From assembly GCF_009873495.1 (NCBI RefSeq), contig NZ_CP046704.1:1-64000 (forward strand): 64,000 bases of DNA, in the 5' to 3' direction. The notes below the pieces were generated by a model. The model worked only from the letters and a program-made list of their open reading frames with translations, did not search any database and was not told where the DNA came from. Made by a program: the position numbers and the translations under genes. The stretch's first letter is position 1; every line of letters begins with the position of its first letter. Below, piece by piece: positions 45,954-55,372 of the stretch. The stretch is from Nostoc sp. ATCC 53789. GTDB taxonomy: Bacteria; Cyanobacteriota; Cyanobacteriia; Cyanobacteriales; Nostocaceae.

Positions 45954-47348
45954 TCAATTGTGATAAAGCATAAATTGAGTAGCGGCATCAGCAGCAAAGC
46001 TTTGCCGTAAATCCCAAGGTGTTAAGACTTCGACTTTTGGCTGCCATGCTCGTAAACGCATGACTAGATTGTTATCTCTGTGTTCGTTATCTTGATATCG
46101 GATATATGCTTGATAGTAAGCGTCCGTTTCCGAGCGTTTGGCAAGGACTTTTAATAAATTTTGCTGTTGAGGTTGTTTAATTTCACGTTGAATTAAACGT
46201 TGTACTTGCTGATAGGTAATTTCTTCAAAAGTGTCGTGGCGTTCAGTACCTTTAACGTAGCGATCGCAGAACTGGCGGTCAAATCGGAGTAACATCAGTT
46301 GGGAAGGCAAGTAGAAATCAAATCCCCATGCTTTAGCCATTTGCAAAGCAATATCATCTGGGTTTGGTAAAGACTTCTGTTGATATTGCTGTTGTAAGTT
46401 TAAGGGCAGTTTCGGGTCTGTCCACTCTAGAGCAACCAAACTCCGAATGTGGTCAAGTCTAAAATTGTACCAGTCAGTATCTTTTTGAGGGCTTTCGCCG
46501 TATGCACAGAGATAAACTGCCCTCTGTACGTAGTAGATGCATACCGGGTAAACGATACAATCAACGTTATTAGCAATTCTGGCACTACCATAAGTGAGTT
46601 TGATGGGTGGAACTGGAGTTTTAGCCCAAAGTTGTCTTAACTCGTACTGTAAATCATCAACTGCATCTAAGGTGCTACGAGGAATCACGTAATCGAGTTT
46701 TAAGAAAAAACGTTGTACTCCATTGATTTTTTGGGAGTGATTTTCTGCCAACCCTACCAAATCTTCATGCATGAAACTCAATTCATAAGCACCGACTTTA
46801 GCAGCACTTGCCTGATCTTTTGTAGTTACGGGGCGTGGTGGGAACTCAGACACTCGGTAGTATTTTTGATATTTGTATACAAGCCAGCCGAGTTTAGCCA
46901 GAATTTCCAAATCACCCTGTAGTGAACGACGAGTTACGCCAAATAAGCGCCGTTGCAATAAAGTATCCAGTTCAGATTCACCCATGCCTGTGTGAGCAAG
47001 GATTAATTTTTGCCAGTGGGTAGCAACTACTCCTGTTTTTTCACTAAATAACCATTCGGCTACGGTTTTGGCACAGGGACAATGAGAGTCATGTATGGCA
47101 GGAATTTCTTCTCCTTTAGGATGTGTAGAACTAAAGAATACATTTCGCCAGTCTGCGTAAGAAAAAGAGTCATCTAAAACCATACGGTCTTGATTATCTC
47201 CATACAGCGATGCCCCTTCGGAGCCGTATAACGAACGCAACCACACCCACAAGCGAATTGCTCGTACTAGATTTTGCTTGAGATAACCGTGTCCTAAGCA
47301 CTGCAATAGTTCTATGTCAGGAATATCTTGAAAAACTAGTTCAGACAC
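45954..47348 (-). CDS. TIGR03985-family CRISPR-associated, WYL-like regulator
   Basis: About 464 residues from GTG 47348; the frame is open to 47435. It matches the cyanobacterial TIGR03985 family: LKQNLVRAIRLWVWLRSLYG near the N-terminus, a helix-turn-helix-like RRLFGVTRRSLQGDLEILAK about residues 140-160, and a WYL-like C-terminal half (VYPVCIYYVQRAVYLCAYGE, then WYNFRLDHIRSLVALEW). Such proteins sit next to CRISPR loci and are presumed ligand-responsive regulators. It is divergent from csx3 with ~100 bases between them, so it may control that promoter. The HD gene follows in the same operon. Confidence 0.8.
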   Translation of the reverse strand: MSELVFQDIPDIELLQCLGHGYLKQNLVRAIRLWVWLRSLYGSEGASLYGDNQDRMVLDDSFSYADWRNVFFSSTHPKGEEIPAIHDSHCPCAKTVAEWLFSEKTGVVATHWQKLILAHTGMGESELDTLLQRRLFGVTRRSLQGDLEILAKLGWLVYKYQKYYRVSEFPPRPVTTKDQASAAKVGAYELSFMHEDLVGLAENHSQKINGVQRFFLKLDYVIPRSTLDAVDDLQYELRQLWAKTPVPPIKLTYGSARIANNVDCIVYPVCIYYVQRAVYLCAYGESPQKDTDWYNFRLDHIRSLVALEWTDPKLPLNLQQQYQQKSLPNPDDIALQMAKAWGFDFYLPSQLMLLRFDRQFCDRYVKGTERHDTFEEITYQQVQRLIQREIKQPQQQNLLKVLAKRSETDAYYQAYIRYQDNEHRDNNLVMRLRAWQPKVEVLTPWDLRQSFAADAATQFMLYHN

Positions 47349-47450
47349 CAGCCGAGTCTCGATAAAAATAATAATACCAAGATACAACATCTTGGAAGAC
47401 ACTTCTTCCAAGCACATGTATGATGTACGCATCACATAAAGCTAAAGGTG

Positions 47451-47756
47451 ATGAGTACTTATAAAATCGAGCTAAAAGAAGGAATTTTACGGATAAATTT
47501 TGGGGAGCCGGCTCAAAATGACCAGATTGTGCGTGATGCCGCAGCCCGATTGGAGGAAATGGCAACATCAGGAGAACTCGCGGGAGGGCCACTTCTAAAG
47601 ATTAATGGGCCTATTTCTATCCCTGTAGCGTTTGTTCTAGCACATAAGTTTGCTCATATATATGGTGCTGTTGCTTTTTACGATCCCAAGTTAGGTAAAT
47701 ACGTCATTTCTATCACACACAATCCATCGTATAAACTAGGAGACTTAATTGATTGA
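47451..47756 (+). CDS. csx3: Csx3/Crn3 ring nuclease, stand-alone
   Basis: The 101-residue protein starts MSTYKIELKEGILRINFGEP. It shows the Csx3 pattern: NDQIVRDAAARLEEM, then LLKINGPISIPVAFVLAHKF with the conserved His, and YGAVAFYDPKLGKYVISI with the conserved Asp. Csx3 (Crn3) linearises cyclic tetra-adenylate and so dampens type III CRISPR signalling. ATG 47451 is chosen; a GTG directly precedes it. It is the first gene of the plus-strand type III operon and is followed 44 bases later by a longer Csx3 paralogue. Confidence 0.88.
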   Translation: MSTYKIELKEGILRINFGEPAQNDQIVRDAAARLEEMATSGELAGGPLLKINGPISIPVAFVLAHKFAHIYGAVAFYDPKLGKYVISITHNPSYKLGDLID

Positions 47757-47800
47757 TATTTGACTGATAGAGGAGATGGGTGTAGCTAGCAAGAAATTTT

Positions 47801-48736
47801 ATGACAACGTATCACATTAGGCTAGAAGGCGACGTTTTGAAAGTTGGGTTTGGTAAAGATGCCAATGGCGACCAATTAGTGAGGGATGCGGCGGCGCGTT
47901 TAGATGAGATGGTGGCATTGGGTGAACTTTCTGGAGGAAAACTACTGAAGATTGATGGCCCAGCATCTGTAGCCGTTAGTTATGTAATCGCACATAAGAT
48001 ATCTCAGCTTTATGGTGCGATCGCTGTTTTTGACCCCAAGATTGGTAGACCAGGATATAAAACTTTCATTACGGCAGTTTCCCAAACTCCGGCATACAAA
48101 ATCGGCGAACTTATTGAAACGGACGAACCACACAAACCGCACAAGACTAAATCAGTTCTTAAAGTTGCGCTTTGTGGGCCCCCACAGTCTGGCAAGTCCT
48201 GTTTGCGCGAAGGTTTAAAGCAAGCAATCTCTCTGATTGAAGGCGCACCCTATCCTTATGTAATTACTGCTTGTCCAGATGGGGAAGGTGCTTGGTTTTC
48301 TGATGCTGCACGACGAGATCCAGATTTAGCCAGAAAACTCAAAGATGAGTATAAAGCCAAATTCACCCCAGAGTTTGCACAAAAGGCGGCTGGTTGGGTA
48401 CGGAGTGCCAATACACCCCTGAATATCATTGATGTTGGGGGAAGAATTACTGATGAAAATCGGGTGATTGTACGAGAAGCAACTCATGCGGTGATTTTAG
48501 CAAGCGATCGAGGTAAGGCAGAAGTTCCACTATGGAAAGAGTTTTGTCGGGATTTAAATATACAGATCATTGCCAATCTTCATAGTGATTGTGAGGGTAA
48601 AGAAGATGAAATTGTTACCCAATCTCCTTTATTAACTGGTAGCGTTCATTACCTTGTACGAGGAGAGGATGTTTCTTCTCGTCCGATGGTGCAGGCTTTA
48701 GCACGTTTGTTGGTGGGGTTATGTGGAAAGGGTTAA
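47801..48736 (+). CDS. csx3: Csx3-AAA fusion (ring nuclease with P-loop domain)
   Basis: The 311-residue protein has an N-terminal Csx3 domain (about 1-110: DQLVRDAAARLDEM, KLLKIDGPASVAVSYVIAHK, YGAIAVFDPKIG). A short His/Lys/Pro linker follows (DEPHKPHKTKS). The C-terminal P-loop domain has Walker A ALCGPPQSGKSCLREGL (about 127-143) and NIIDVGGRI as a likely Walker B strand. Fused Csx3-AAA proteins are known in cyanobacterial type III loci. The AAA part may regulate or drive oligomerisation. The Csx3 part shares about half its residues with the stand-alone copy upstream, pointing to tandem duplication. Confidence 0.85.
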   Translation: MTTYHIRLEGDVLKVGFGKDANGDQLVRDAAARLDEMVALGELSGGKLLKIDGPASVAVSYVIAHKISQLYGAIAVFDPKIGRPGYKTFITAVSQTPAYKIGELIETDEPHKPHKTKSVLKVALCGPPQSGKSCLREGLKQAISLIEGAPYPYVITACPDGEGAWFSDAARRDPDLARKLKDEYKAKFTPEFAQKAAGWVRSANTPLNIIDVGGRITDENRVIVREATHAVILASDRGKAEVPLWKEFCRDLNIQIIANLHSDCEGKEDEIVTQSPLLTGSVHYLVRGEDVSSRPMVQALARLLVGLCGKG

Positions 48737-48809
48737 AAGAACAAGCGATCGCTTATTAACTGCTTGATTACTGAGACACAAATAAATTAAAAGCATGAGG
48801 TCAATTTGC

Positions 48810-50072
48810 ATGACTACATCCGAGTTTGATAATAACAAAGTTGACCATCTATTTTTGCTTATCGGTGAAAACCCTTTACCTAACTATGTCACAGCAAATT
48901 TATTACTGAAAAAAGGTGGTACTCCATACCTAGTACATACAACTGGTACAGAAACTCAAGCTAAACGGCTGAAAAATATCCTCGACAACAAACCAATAGG
49001 CTTACAGCCAGCACAGCTAATTTCACTTGGTAAATATGAGTCTGACGCTTATCACATTCAAGATGAAATTCGCCGTAAAATTCAAAGTTTAAAAAACGGA
49101 AAAATCGGCTTGAATTATACAGGCGGTACAAAAGCAATGGCGGTACACGCTTATAGAGCAGTATTCAGTCAATCTCACGCTGATACTGTATTTAGCTATC
49201 TTGATGCACGTAGGTTAGAGATGTGCATAGATAGGGAAGATGGAGAGCGTATTCGTATTAAAGTAACACCTGAGTTGTTAGAAGTAAAACTGGTAAATCT
49301 TTTCCAGCTACATGGGTTGGAGTTAAAACAAAAACCGACACAACAGGCGCAATTACCAAAATTAGCAATAGAACTTGCAAATATTTTTAAGGAAGAAACT
49401 AAAGCAAAGCAGTGGTTTGATTGGTTCTACAAGATTTTTCGTGAGCAAGCGTATAAGAATAAATCAAATGGTGGAGGAGAGTGGAAAAGCAAAATTTCTT
49501 TACTAGAAGTATCAACACTTCTTGATAACCTACCACAAGAGATCATTTCAGCCTTCAAAGAAGAAAATTTTATTACACCTGATAATAAGCTTTCTTTGCA
49601 ACAAGTTGAAAAGACGGGAGCTTTCAAAGAAATTAAACATTTTTGCAAATGGCTTGATGGTTTATGGCTAGAGCATTATGTGTTAGAACAAGTAAAAAAT
49701 ATTGCTGATAAGCAGATAAAAGACTACGGACTAAATTTTGAAATTCCTATTAAGGGGACTAGAGATGGGTTTGAGTTCGATGTTGCCTTTACACGGGGAT
49801 ATCAGCTTTTTGCAATTTCTTGTTCGACAACGAGCAAAAGAGACTTATGTAAAAGTAAGCTTTTTGAGGCATACCTTCGAGCAAGACAAATGGGAGGAGA
49901 TGAAGCAAGAGTGGCTTTAATTTGTTGCTTTAACGAACCAGATACTCTCAAAGCTGAAATTTTGTCTTCTACAAATGATAAAAAAATTGCTGTATTTGGA
50001 CGAGAACATTTAACAAATTTATCTGAAGAAATTGCTAATTGGATTGACCAAAACGATGAGGATGCAAAATGA
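48810..50072 (+). CDS. Card1/Can2-like CARF effector nuclease (DUF1887-type)
   Basis: The 420-residue protein (ATG 48810, GAGG 9 bases upstream; an in-frame ATG lies at 48795) has an N-terminal CARF domain (DHLFLLIGENPLPNYVTANL, then IGLNYTGGTKAMAVHAYRAV). A helical middle precedes a C-terminal PD-(D/E)xK-like domain with FEFDVAFTRGYQLFAIS. CARF binds cyclic oligoadenylate made by Cas10 and activates the nuclease on DNA/RNA. Asp324 is present, but where relatives have ExK the sequence is Ser337-Cys-Ser339, followed by CKSKLFEAYLRARQMGGDEA. The activity may use shifted residues, or be lost. The stop overlaps cas10 by 4 bases. Confidence 0.85.
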   Translation: MTTSEFDNNKVDHLFLLIGENPLPNYVTANLLLKKGGTPYLVHTTGTETQAKRLKNILDNKPIGLQPAQLISLGKYESDAYHIQDEIRRKIQSLKNGKIGLNYTGGTKAMAVHAYRAVFSQSHADTVFSYLDARRLEMCIDREDGERIRIKVTPELLEVKLVNLFQLHGLELKQKPTQQAQLPKLAIELANIFKEETKAKQWFDWFYKIFREQAYKNKSNGGGEWKSKISLLEVSTLLDNLPQEIISAFKEENFITPDNKLSLQQVEKTGAFKEIKHFCKWLDGLWLEHYVLEQVKNIADKQIKDYGLNFEIPIKGTRDGFEFDVAFTRGYQLFAISCSTTSKRDLCKSKLFEAYLRARQMGGDEARVALICCFNEPDTLKAEILSSTNDKKIAVFGREHLTNLSEEIANWIDQNDEDAK

Positions 50073-51682
50073 GAAAATTTACCATAACTGTAATAGATAC
50101 ATCAGGGATTCAGGGTTATATTTTCAGCAGCAATCGTCTACGAGAAAATATAGGAGCATCTCATTTAGTTTCTGAGGTAACAGGTGATTGGGTAGAAGAA
50201 ACATTAGGTGTTCCAAAAAATCAGCAAAAAGAACCAATTGAAACAAGCGGACTTAATGTTGAAATAATTTATGCAGGTGGCGGCAACACATTAATAGTAT
50301 TCAAGTCAAGAAAGATTGCTATAAATTTCACTAGAATATTGAGCAAGCGAGTTTTAGAAGAAGCACCTGGAATTAATCTAGTAGTTGCTCACAAAGAATT
50401 TGATTGGGATGAAGATGATCTTTATCAAGTAGTTAAAGATTTGATGGAAGGAGAAATTGACCGCCGAAAAAATGAGCGTATTCCTTCAGCACCATTACTA
50501 GGTTTAGGCGTGACTACTAGTTGTAATTCTACTCAACTTCCCGCTATTGATAGAAGTAATAAATATATTCAATATGGTGATGATGAAGAAGCAGACAGCT
50601 ATTTTACTTCTACTGAAACTAAGCAAAAATTAAAAGCTGTCAATAGAGCAAATAAAAAACTGCAAGAAATGTTTGCTGATGTGGTTGACGGCGATATTTA
50701 TCAGTTTCCCTACCGGACAGATCATTTAGGACGTTCTAAAAGGGAATCTAGTTATGCAGCAATTGTTCATGCTGATGGTAACGGTATGGGTAAACGTTTT
50801 CAAAAATATGGTGAAGACGCAGAAAATAATAGAGATTACATTCAAAGGATGCGTGATTTTTCTACAAGTGTTGAAGAGGCAGGTAAAAATGCACTTAAAG
50901 CTGTTGTGCAGGTAGTTGTAAAGTCAATACAAGAAGGAAAAGTTGTTGGTAAACTAGGAGAATTTCAACTCAAAGCTAAATACTATCTCCCTTTCCGTCC
51001 TTTAGTTTATGGCGGTGATGATATCACTTTTATTTGTGAAGGGAGATTAGGAATAGAATTAGCAGCTTTATTTCTTCGAGAATTTGAGAAACAGCGTGTT
51101 GCAGATTGTAAAAAGTTAACAGCTTGTGCAGGTATTTGTGTTGTTAAAACTCACTATCATTTCGCAAAAGCTTATAAAATTAGTGAGGAATTATGTAAAG
51201 AAGCTAAGAATTTAGTTAAAGAAAATAAAGAATTTGAGCCAGATGGATTTTCAGCAATTGATTGGCATTTAGCAGCAAGTGGTTTATTCGGTTCAATTTC
51301 TGAAATTCGCAAACTTGAATATCAAGTGAGTGTTGACAAGAAAGATACTTGGAATTTAGCAATGCGTCCTCTGCGATTGGAAAAGCATAGTAGTGAGTGG
51401 CGAACTTGGGAAGGTTTTACGCAAGTTGTTAAAGAATTTAAAGAAGGAGAGAATTGGAAAGAACGCCACAACAAAGTAATGGCCTTACGAGAAGTTTTAC
51501 GTAAAGCGGATGAAAATGCGACTAAAGAGTTTTTATCAGCTTATAAATTATCACAACTGCCTTCTTTTCCAGAATCCAGTGGTCGAAGTGAACAATTAGC
51601 AAGAAAGGGGTGGCTCAACAACCGTTGTGGATATTTTGATGCTATTGAAGCGATGGAATTTTATCTTGAATTGGAGGATTAG
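50069..51682 (+). CDS. cas10: Cas10, type III-D, without HD domain
   Basis: The 537-residue large subunit of the type III effector. It begins directly with palm-like sequence (VIDTSGIQGYIFSSNRLREN), so the N-terminal HD nuclease is absent. Palm 2 has AAIVHADGNGMGKRF (about 231-245; Asn where many have Asp in DGD) and the cyclase motif YGGDDITF with GGDD at 315-318. A C-terminal helical domain 4 follows. Cyclic oligoadenylate synthesis on target RNA binding is therefore expected, but not DNA cutting by HD. The ATGA overlap with the CARF gene and the immediate junction with cas7 show one operon. Confidence 0.92.
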   Translation: MRKFTITVIDTSGIQGYIFSSNRLRENIGASHLVSEVTGDWVEETLGVPKNQQKEPIETSGLNVEIIYAGGGNTLIVFKSRKIAINFTRILSKRVLEEAPGINLVVAHKEFDWDEDDLYQVVKDLMEGEIDRRKNERIPSAPLLGLGVTTSCNSTQLPAIDRSNKYIQYGDDEEADSYFTSTETKQKLKAVNRANKKLQEMFADVVDGDIYQFPYRTDHLGRSKRESSYAAIVHADGNGMGKRFQKYGEDAENNRDYIQRMRDFSTSVEEAGKNALKAVVQVVVKSIQEGKVVGKLGEFQLKAKYYLPFRPLVYGGDDITFICEGRLGIELAALFLREFEKQRVADCKKLTACAGICVVKTHYHFAKAYKISEELCKEAKNLVKENKEFEPDGFSAIDWHLAASGLFGSISEIRKLEYQVSVDKKDTWNLAMRPLRLEKHSSEWRTWEGFTQVVKEFKEGENWKERHNKVMALREVLRKADENATKEFLSAYKLSQLPSFPESSGRSEQLARKGWLNNRCGYFDAIEAMEFYLELED

Positions 51683-52351
51683 GTGACTATTTATCAACTA
51701 AAAATAAAACTTTTAAGTGATACAACCTTTGGTAGAGGCGATGGTGTAGCTGGTTTAATTGATCAAGAAGTAGAACATGATCCTAGTGGATTTCCCTATT
51801 TACGTGGACGCACCTTAAAAGGTTTGTTGAGTGAAGAATGTGATAACTTAATTGCTGTTTTACCACCTGAAATTCGTTCTGAATGGGAAAATTTTGCCTG
51901 CATTCTTTTTGGTACACCAGGTAGTGTTCAGGGGACAATAGCATCGATGCACGTAGGAGATGCTTGTTTACCTGACGACTTACGAGAAGCAGTTGCTTTC
52001 CAAATTAAAAAGAAAACACTTACCACAACAGAAGTTCTAGATTCACTTACAACAATTCGTCGTCAAACTGCAATTAATTCTGAAACTGGCATAGCCGATA
52101 AGGGAAGTTTACGCTCTTTCCGTGTGGCAATTCGTGAACTTGAATTTAAAGCCGATTTATTATTTGAAACCCAACCCAGTCAGGAAATACTGTCAGTTTT
52201 AGGAGTGGGTACATTAGCATTACGACGTATAGGAAGCGGACGGAATCGAGGTCGTGGATATGTACGATGTACTCTGCATGATGATTCCGGGGTAGAAATT
52301 ACACAAAGCTATATAAGCCTATTGGGAAAAATTCAGGAGAAAAGCGCATGA
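51683..52351 (+). CDS. cas7: Cas7 (Csm3-like RAMP), single-domain
   Basis: The 222-residue backbone subunit starts at GTG 51683, directly after the cas10 stop, with GGAGG 5 bases upstream. RAMP features are LLSDTTFGRGDGVAGLIDQE, the family motif PYLRGRTLKGLLSEE and the glycine-rich C-terminal RRIGSGRNRGRGYVRC. The loop Asp in GLIDQEVEHD is the likely target-RNA cleavage residue. It overlaps the next gene by 4 bases. In type III-Dv of Synechocystis the equivalent domain is fused to Cas5; here it is separate. Confidence 0.88.
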   Translation: MTIYQLKIKLLSDTTFGRGDGVAGLIDQEVEHDPSGFPYLRGRTLKGLLSEECDNLIAVLPPEIRSEWENFACILFGTPGSVQGTIASMHVGDACLPDDLREAVAFQIKKKTLTTTEVLDSLTTIRRQTAINSETGIADKGSLRSFRVAIRELEFKADLLFETQPSQEILSVLGVGTLALRRIGSGRNRGRGYVRCTLHDDSGVEITQSYISLLGKIQEKSA

Positions 52352-53961
52352 AAACAATAACTTTTTCATTGCACACTCAACAACCATTACTTGCTACTTC
52401 ATTTCAAGGCGATCCAAATAGTGATGTTTCCTACAATTATATTCCTGGTAGTATGATTCGGGGTGCAATAATTGGACGTTATATGAAAGAATATCATTTA
52501 TCAGATTTAGATTTGAATGATGATGTAGTAAAACGTCTTTTTTTTGATAATAATACTTGCTATCTAAATGGTTATTTACTAAGTCAGAAAAAAAATCAGG
52601 AAAAGCGTACCTTACCTGTACCTCTGTCTTGGTTCAAAGACAAGGATTCACAACTGAGTGATAATTCATCTCAGATCACAGTTTACGATTTCAGTATTGA
52701 TGAAGAAGAAAAGCCAGAAACACCAAAGTCTGTTGGAGAATCTTTCTGGACAGAAGAGGATGGAGTTACATTTTATAAAGAAAAGCGGCGGATTAATATT
52801 CATAACCGACGCGATCGCAAAAAAGGACGCTCTAGTCAAGAAGAAGGGGAAATATTTTGTTATGATGCCATAGATACTGGACAATTTTTTCAAGCTGTCA
52901 TTCTGTGTCATGAAGTTGACGCAGACTTTTTGAAAAATTTACTCCAAAAATCAGTGGATATTTGGCTAGGTGGTTCTCAAAGTGCAGGTTACGGATATAC
53001 GAAAATATCTGATGTGAATTGTCATGATACTTGGAATGAAATAAATATTCCCGCTACTGAACGTATTAACCGCGAATGTTTAACAATTACACTTTTGAGT
53101 GATTTGATTGTACGTGATGAGTGGGGCCAATATGCCGTTATTCCGCCATCAAAACAACATCAAACACCAGCACCATTGACAAAGGAACTGGAAAAATTTT
53201 TGGGAACACTTAAACCACAGAGTAGCTTTGCTGGTAACAATTTAGTAGGTGGATTTAATCGTAAATGGGGACTACCTTTGCCTCAAGTTCCAGTATTAAA
53301 AGCAGGAAGCGTATTTGTCTTTGAGAAGATTTCTATAACTTCGGAGCAAATTCAACAATTAGAAAATTTAGGCATTGGTGAGCGCAGAATTGAAGGATTT
53401 GGCAGAGTTGCTGTGAACTGGCTAGAAAAACGGCATTTTTATGCCAAACAATCTGAATCTCCAAAAATATCTAGTCAGCCTGTATTAAAACTACAAACAT
53501 CACAAACTTTAGCAGCACAAATGGCAGAGAGATTATTGCATCAAAAAATGGAACACGCGTTACAAAAGCAAATTGGATCTCAAGAAATAAAAGGTGATAT
53601 CAAAAGTAGCCAACTGTCTCGTTTGCAGATGGTAGCACGACAAGCATTATCAACAGGAGACTGTAATTTAGCTTTGTCTTTTTTGAATAATCTTCCTTCT
53701 AATGCTAGGGGTCAATTTGAAAGAGCCAAAATCAAAGATCAATCAATTGATAAATCCTTTAAGCAAAAGCTGGATGAGTGGTTGAACAATCCTTTATCTT
53801 CAATTAAAAACCAGCAAGATTTAATAGTCAAAATTGCAGATGTAGAACGAAGTATAACGGATGAATTTGCTAAAGAAAATAAACTAGCTGAAAAATATAC
53901 ATTGCGATTAATTATGGCAGTAGCTAAAAAGGCAACAAAGGAGAAAAGGAATGATTCATGA
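52348..53961 (+). CDS. csx10: Csx10 (Cas5-like) with a probable fused Cas11 tail
   Basis: The 537-residue protein begins like Csx10: SLHTQQPLLATSFQGDPNSD, then NYIPGSMIRGAIIGRY. Later RAMP signatures are WLGGSQSAGYGYTKI and GIGERRIEGFGRVAVNW (about 350). Residues ~375-537 are different: long, charged, wholly helical (QMAERLLHQKMEHALQKQIG, RLQMVARQALSTGDCNLALS, VKIADVERSITDEFAKENK). That length and pattern suit a fused Cas11 small subunit, since no separate cas11 gene exists in the operon. The fusion is inferred. It overlaps both neighbours (4 and 11 bases). Confidence 0.85.
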   Translation: MKTITFSLHTQQPLLATSFQGDPNSDVSYNYIPGSMIRGAIIGRYMKEYHLSDLDLNDDVVKRLFFDNNTCYLNGYLLSQKKNQEKRTLPVPLSWFKDKDSQLSDNSSQITVYDFSIDEEEKPETPKSVGESFWTEEDGVTFYKEKRRINIHNRRDRKKGRSSQEEGEIFCYDAIDTGQFFQAVILCHEVDADFLKNLLQKSVDIWLGGSQSAGYGYTKISDVNCHDTWNEINIPATERINRECLTITLLSDLIVRDEWGQYAVIPPSKQHQTPAPLTKELEKFLGTLKPQSSFAGNNLVGGFNRKWGLPLPQVPVLKAGSVFVFEKISITSEQIQQLENLGIGERRIEGFGRVAVNWLEKRHFYAKQSESPKISSQPVLKLQTSQTLAAQMAERLLHQKMEHALQKQIGSQEIKGDIKSSQLSRLQMVARQALSTGDCNLALSFLNNLPSNARGQFERAKIKDQSIDKSFKQKLDEWLNNPLSSIKNQQDLIVKIADVERSITDEFAKENKLAEKYTLRLIMAVAKKATKEKRNDS

Positions 53962-55372
53962 ATCCCTAAGATATCGCAATCATCGTCGTATTATTGAACG
54001 GATAATAATCAAGGGAAGGTTAGTTTTAGATACTCCGACTTGTTTAGCAAGTGGCGATGCTGATAGTGATACTGATTTAGTCATTTTACGTGACAGTTTA
54101 GAAGATAAAGCATTACTAATGGGTTCTTCTATTGCTGGAGCGTTACGCAATTATTTACGAGATTATAAATATGGTTATAACGCAGAAGAAATATCTGTAT
54201 TATTTGGCGGACAACGTAGTGACGAAGAAGGAGAACAAAGTCCTTTAATTATTAATGATGCCATTAGCAACACTGTCCCTCATATAGAATTGCGAGATGG
54301 AGTAAAGATTAACAGCATCACCAGAACTGCTGAAGATGGACAAAAATATGACTTGGAATTGCTGGAAACTGGAACGCAATTTAACATTTGTTTTGAATTA
54401 TTAATAGAAAATAATCGAGAACAATTAATTAGAGAGTTAGTAATTGTTCTCGAAGGATTAGAAAATGGTAAAATTTCTGTTGGAATGAAAAAACAACGGG
54501 GTTTTGGTCGCTGTCACGTAGAAGAATGGCAAGTTTGGAAATTTGATTTGCGGAAATCTGATGAACGAATAGCTTGGTTAAATTTTGAGCATTGGCAACC
54601 AGGTTTCTTACCTAATCATCCAACTCATGAATCAATTGAAGAAGCTTTAGGTTTGTTTTTGGATGAAAAAGAAGATAAACGCGATCGCTTAACCATTAAC
54701 GCCACATTCACCCTTGCTACTTCTCTATTAATTCGTTCTGGACAAGCATCCAGTGATAAAGCACCAGACGTAGTACACCTCAAATCTCGACGTGATGGAG
54801 AACTTGAACCTGTGTTATCTGGTACAAGTTTAGCGGGGGTATTACGTCATCGTGCAGAACGAATTGTTAATACTCTCCAGAAAAATACAATCATTATTGA
54901 TGAAATATTTGGTGTTGATTTTAGCAAGGATAAAACTAAGAAACCAAAAGCAAGTCGTTTGATTGTTCATGAAAGTGTTATTAAAGAAACTAAAGATTTG
55001 GTACAAAATCGCATAGCTATTGACCGTTTTACAGGTGGTGCTTTGCATGGTGCATTATTTAATGAACAACCAATTTTTGGGAGCGATGAAACAGAGTTGA
55101 AGCTGGAATTGGAATTACGTCAACCGAAACCTCATGAAATTGGTTTGTTACTATTGTTAATTAAAGACTTGTGGACTGGAGATTTACCTGTTGGTGGTAC
55201 GAGTAGTATTGGAAGGGGAAGATTACAGGGTAAAGAGGCAACAATTACTTTAGCTTCAGAAAATAAAATTTGGAATATTACTCAAGTTTCAAAAGATGAA
55301 TCTTTGATTATAGATAATGCTGAAGATTTAGAAAAGTTTGTTTATGCATTAAATGAGGAGGTAGCTACTTGA
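53951..55372 (+). CDS. cas7: Double Cas7 (Cas7-2x) RAMP protein
   Basis: The 473-residue protein has two RAMP domains in tandem. The first (about 15-205) has TCLASGDADSDTDLVILRD and MGSSIAGALRNYLRD, then KKQRGFGRCHVEEW. The second (about 245-450) has SLLIRSGQASSDKAPDVVHL and SGTSLAGVLRHRAERI, then GGTSSIGRGRLQGKE. Each has Asp residues in the loop that cuts target RNA in Csm3-like subunits. Two-Cas7 fusions occur in type III-D and III-Dv effectors. The 11-base overlap with csx10 and the TTG start of csx19 overlapping its stop show tight coupling. Confidence 0.88.
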   Translation: MIHESLRYRNHRRIIERIIIKGRLVLDTPTCLASGDADSDTDLVILRDSLEDKALLMGSSIAGALRNYLRDYKYGYNAEEISVLFGGQRSDEEGEQSPLIINDAISNTVPHIELRDGVKINSITRTAEDGQKYDLELLETGTQFNICFELLIENNREQLIRELVIVLEGLENGKISVGMKKQRGFGRCHVEEWQVWKFDLRKSDERIAWLNFEHWQPGFLPNHPTHESIEEALGLFLDEKEDKRDRLTINATFTLATSLLIRSGQASSDKAPDVVHLKSRRDGELEPVLSGTSLAGVLRHRAERIVNTLQKNTIIIDEIFGVDFSKDKTKKPKASRLIVHESVIKETKDLVQNRIAIDRFTGGALHGALFNEQPIFGSDETELKLELELRQPKPHEIGLLLLLIKDLWTGDLPVGGTSSIGRGRLQGKEATITLASENKIWNITQVSKDESLIIDNAEDLEKFVYALNEEVAT

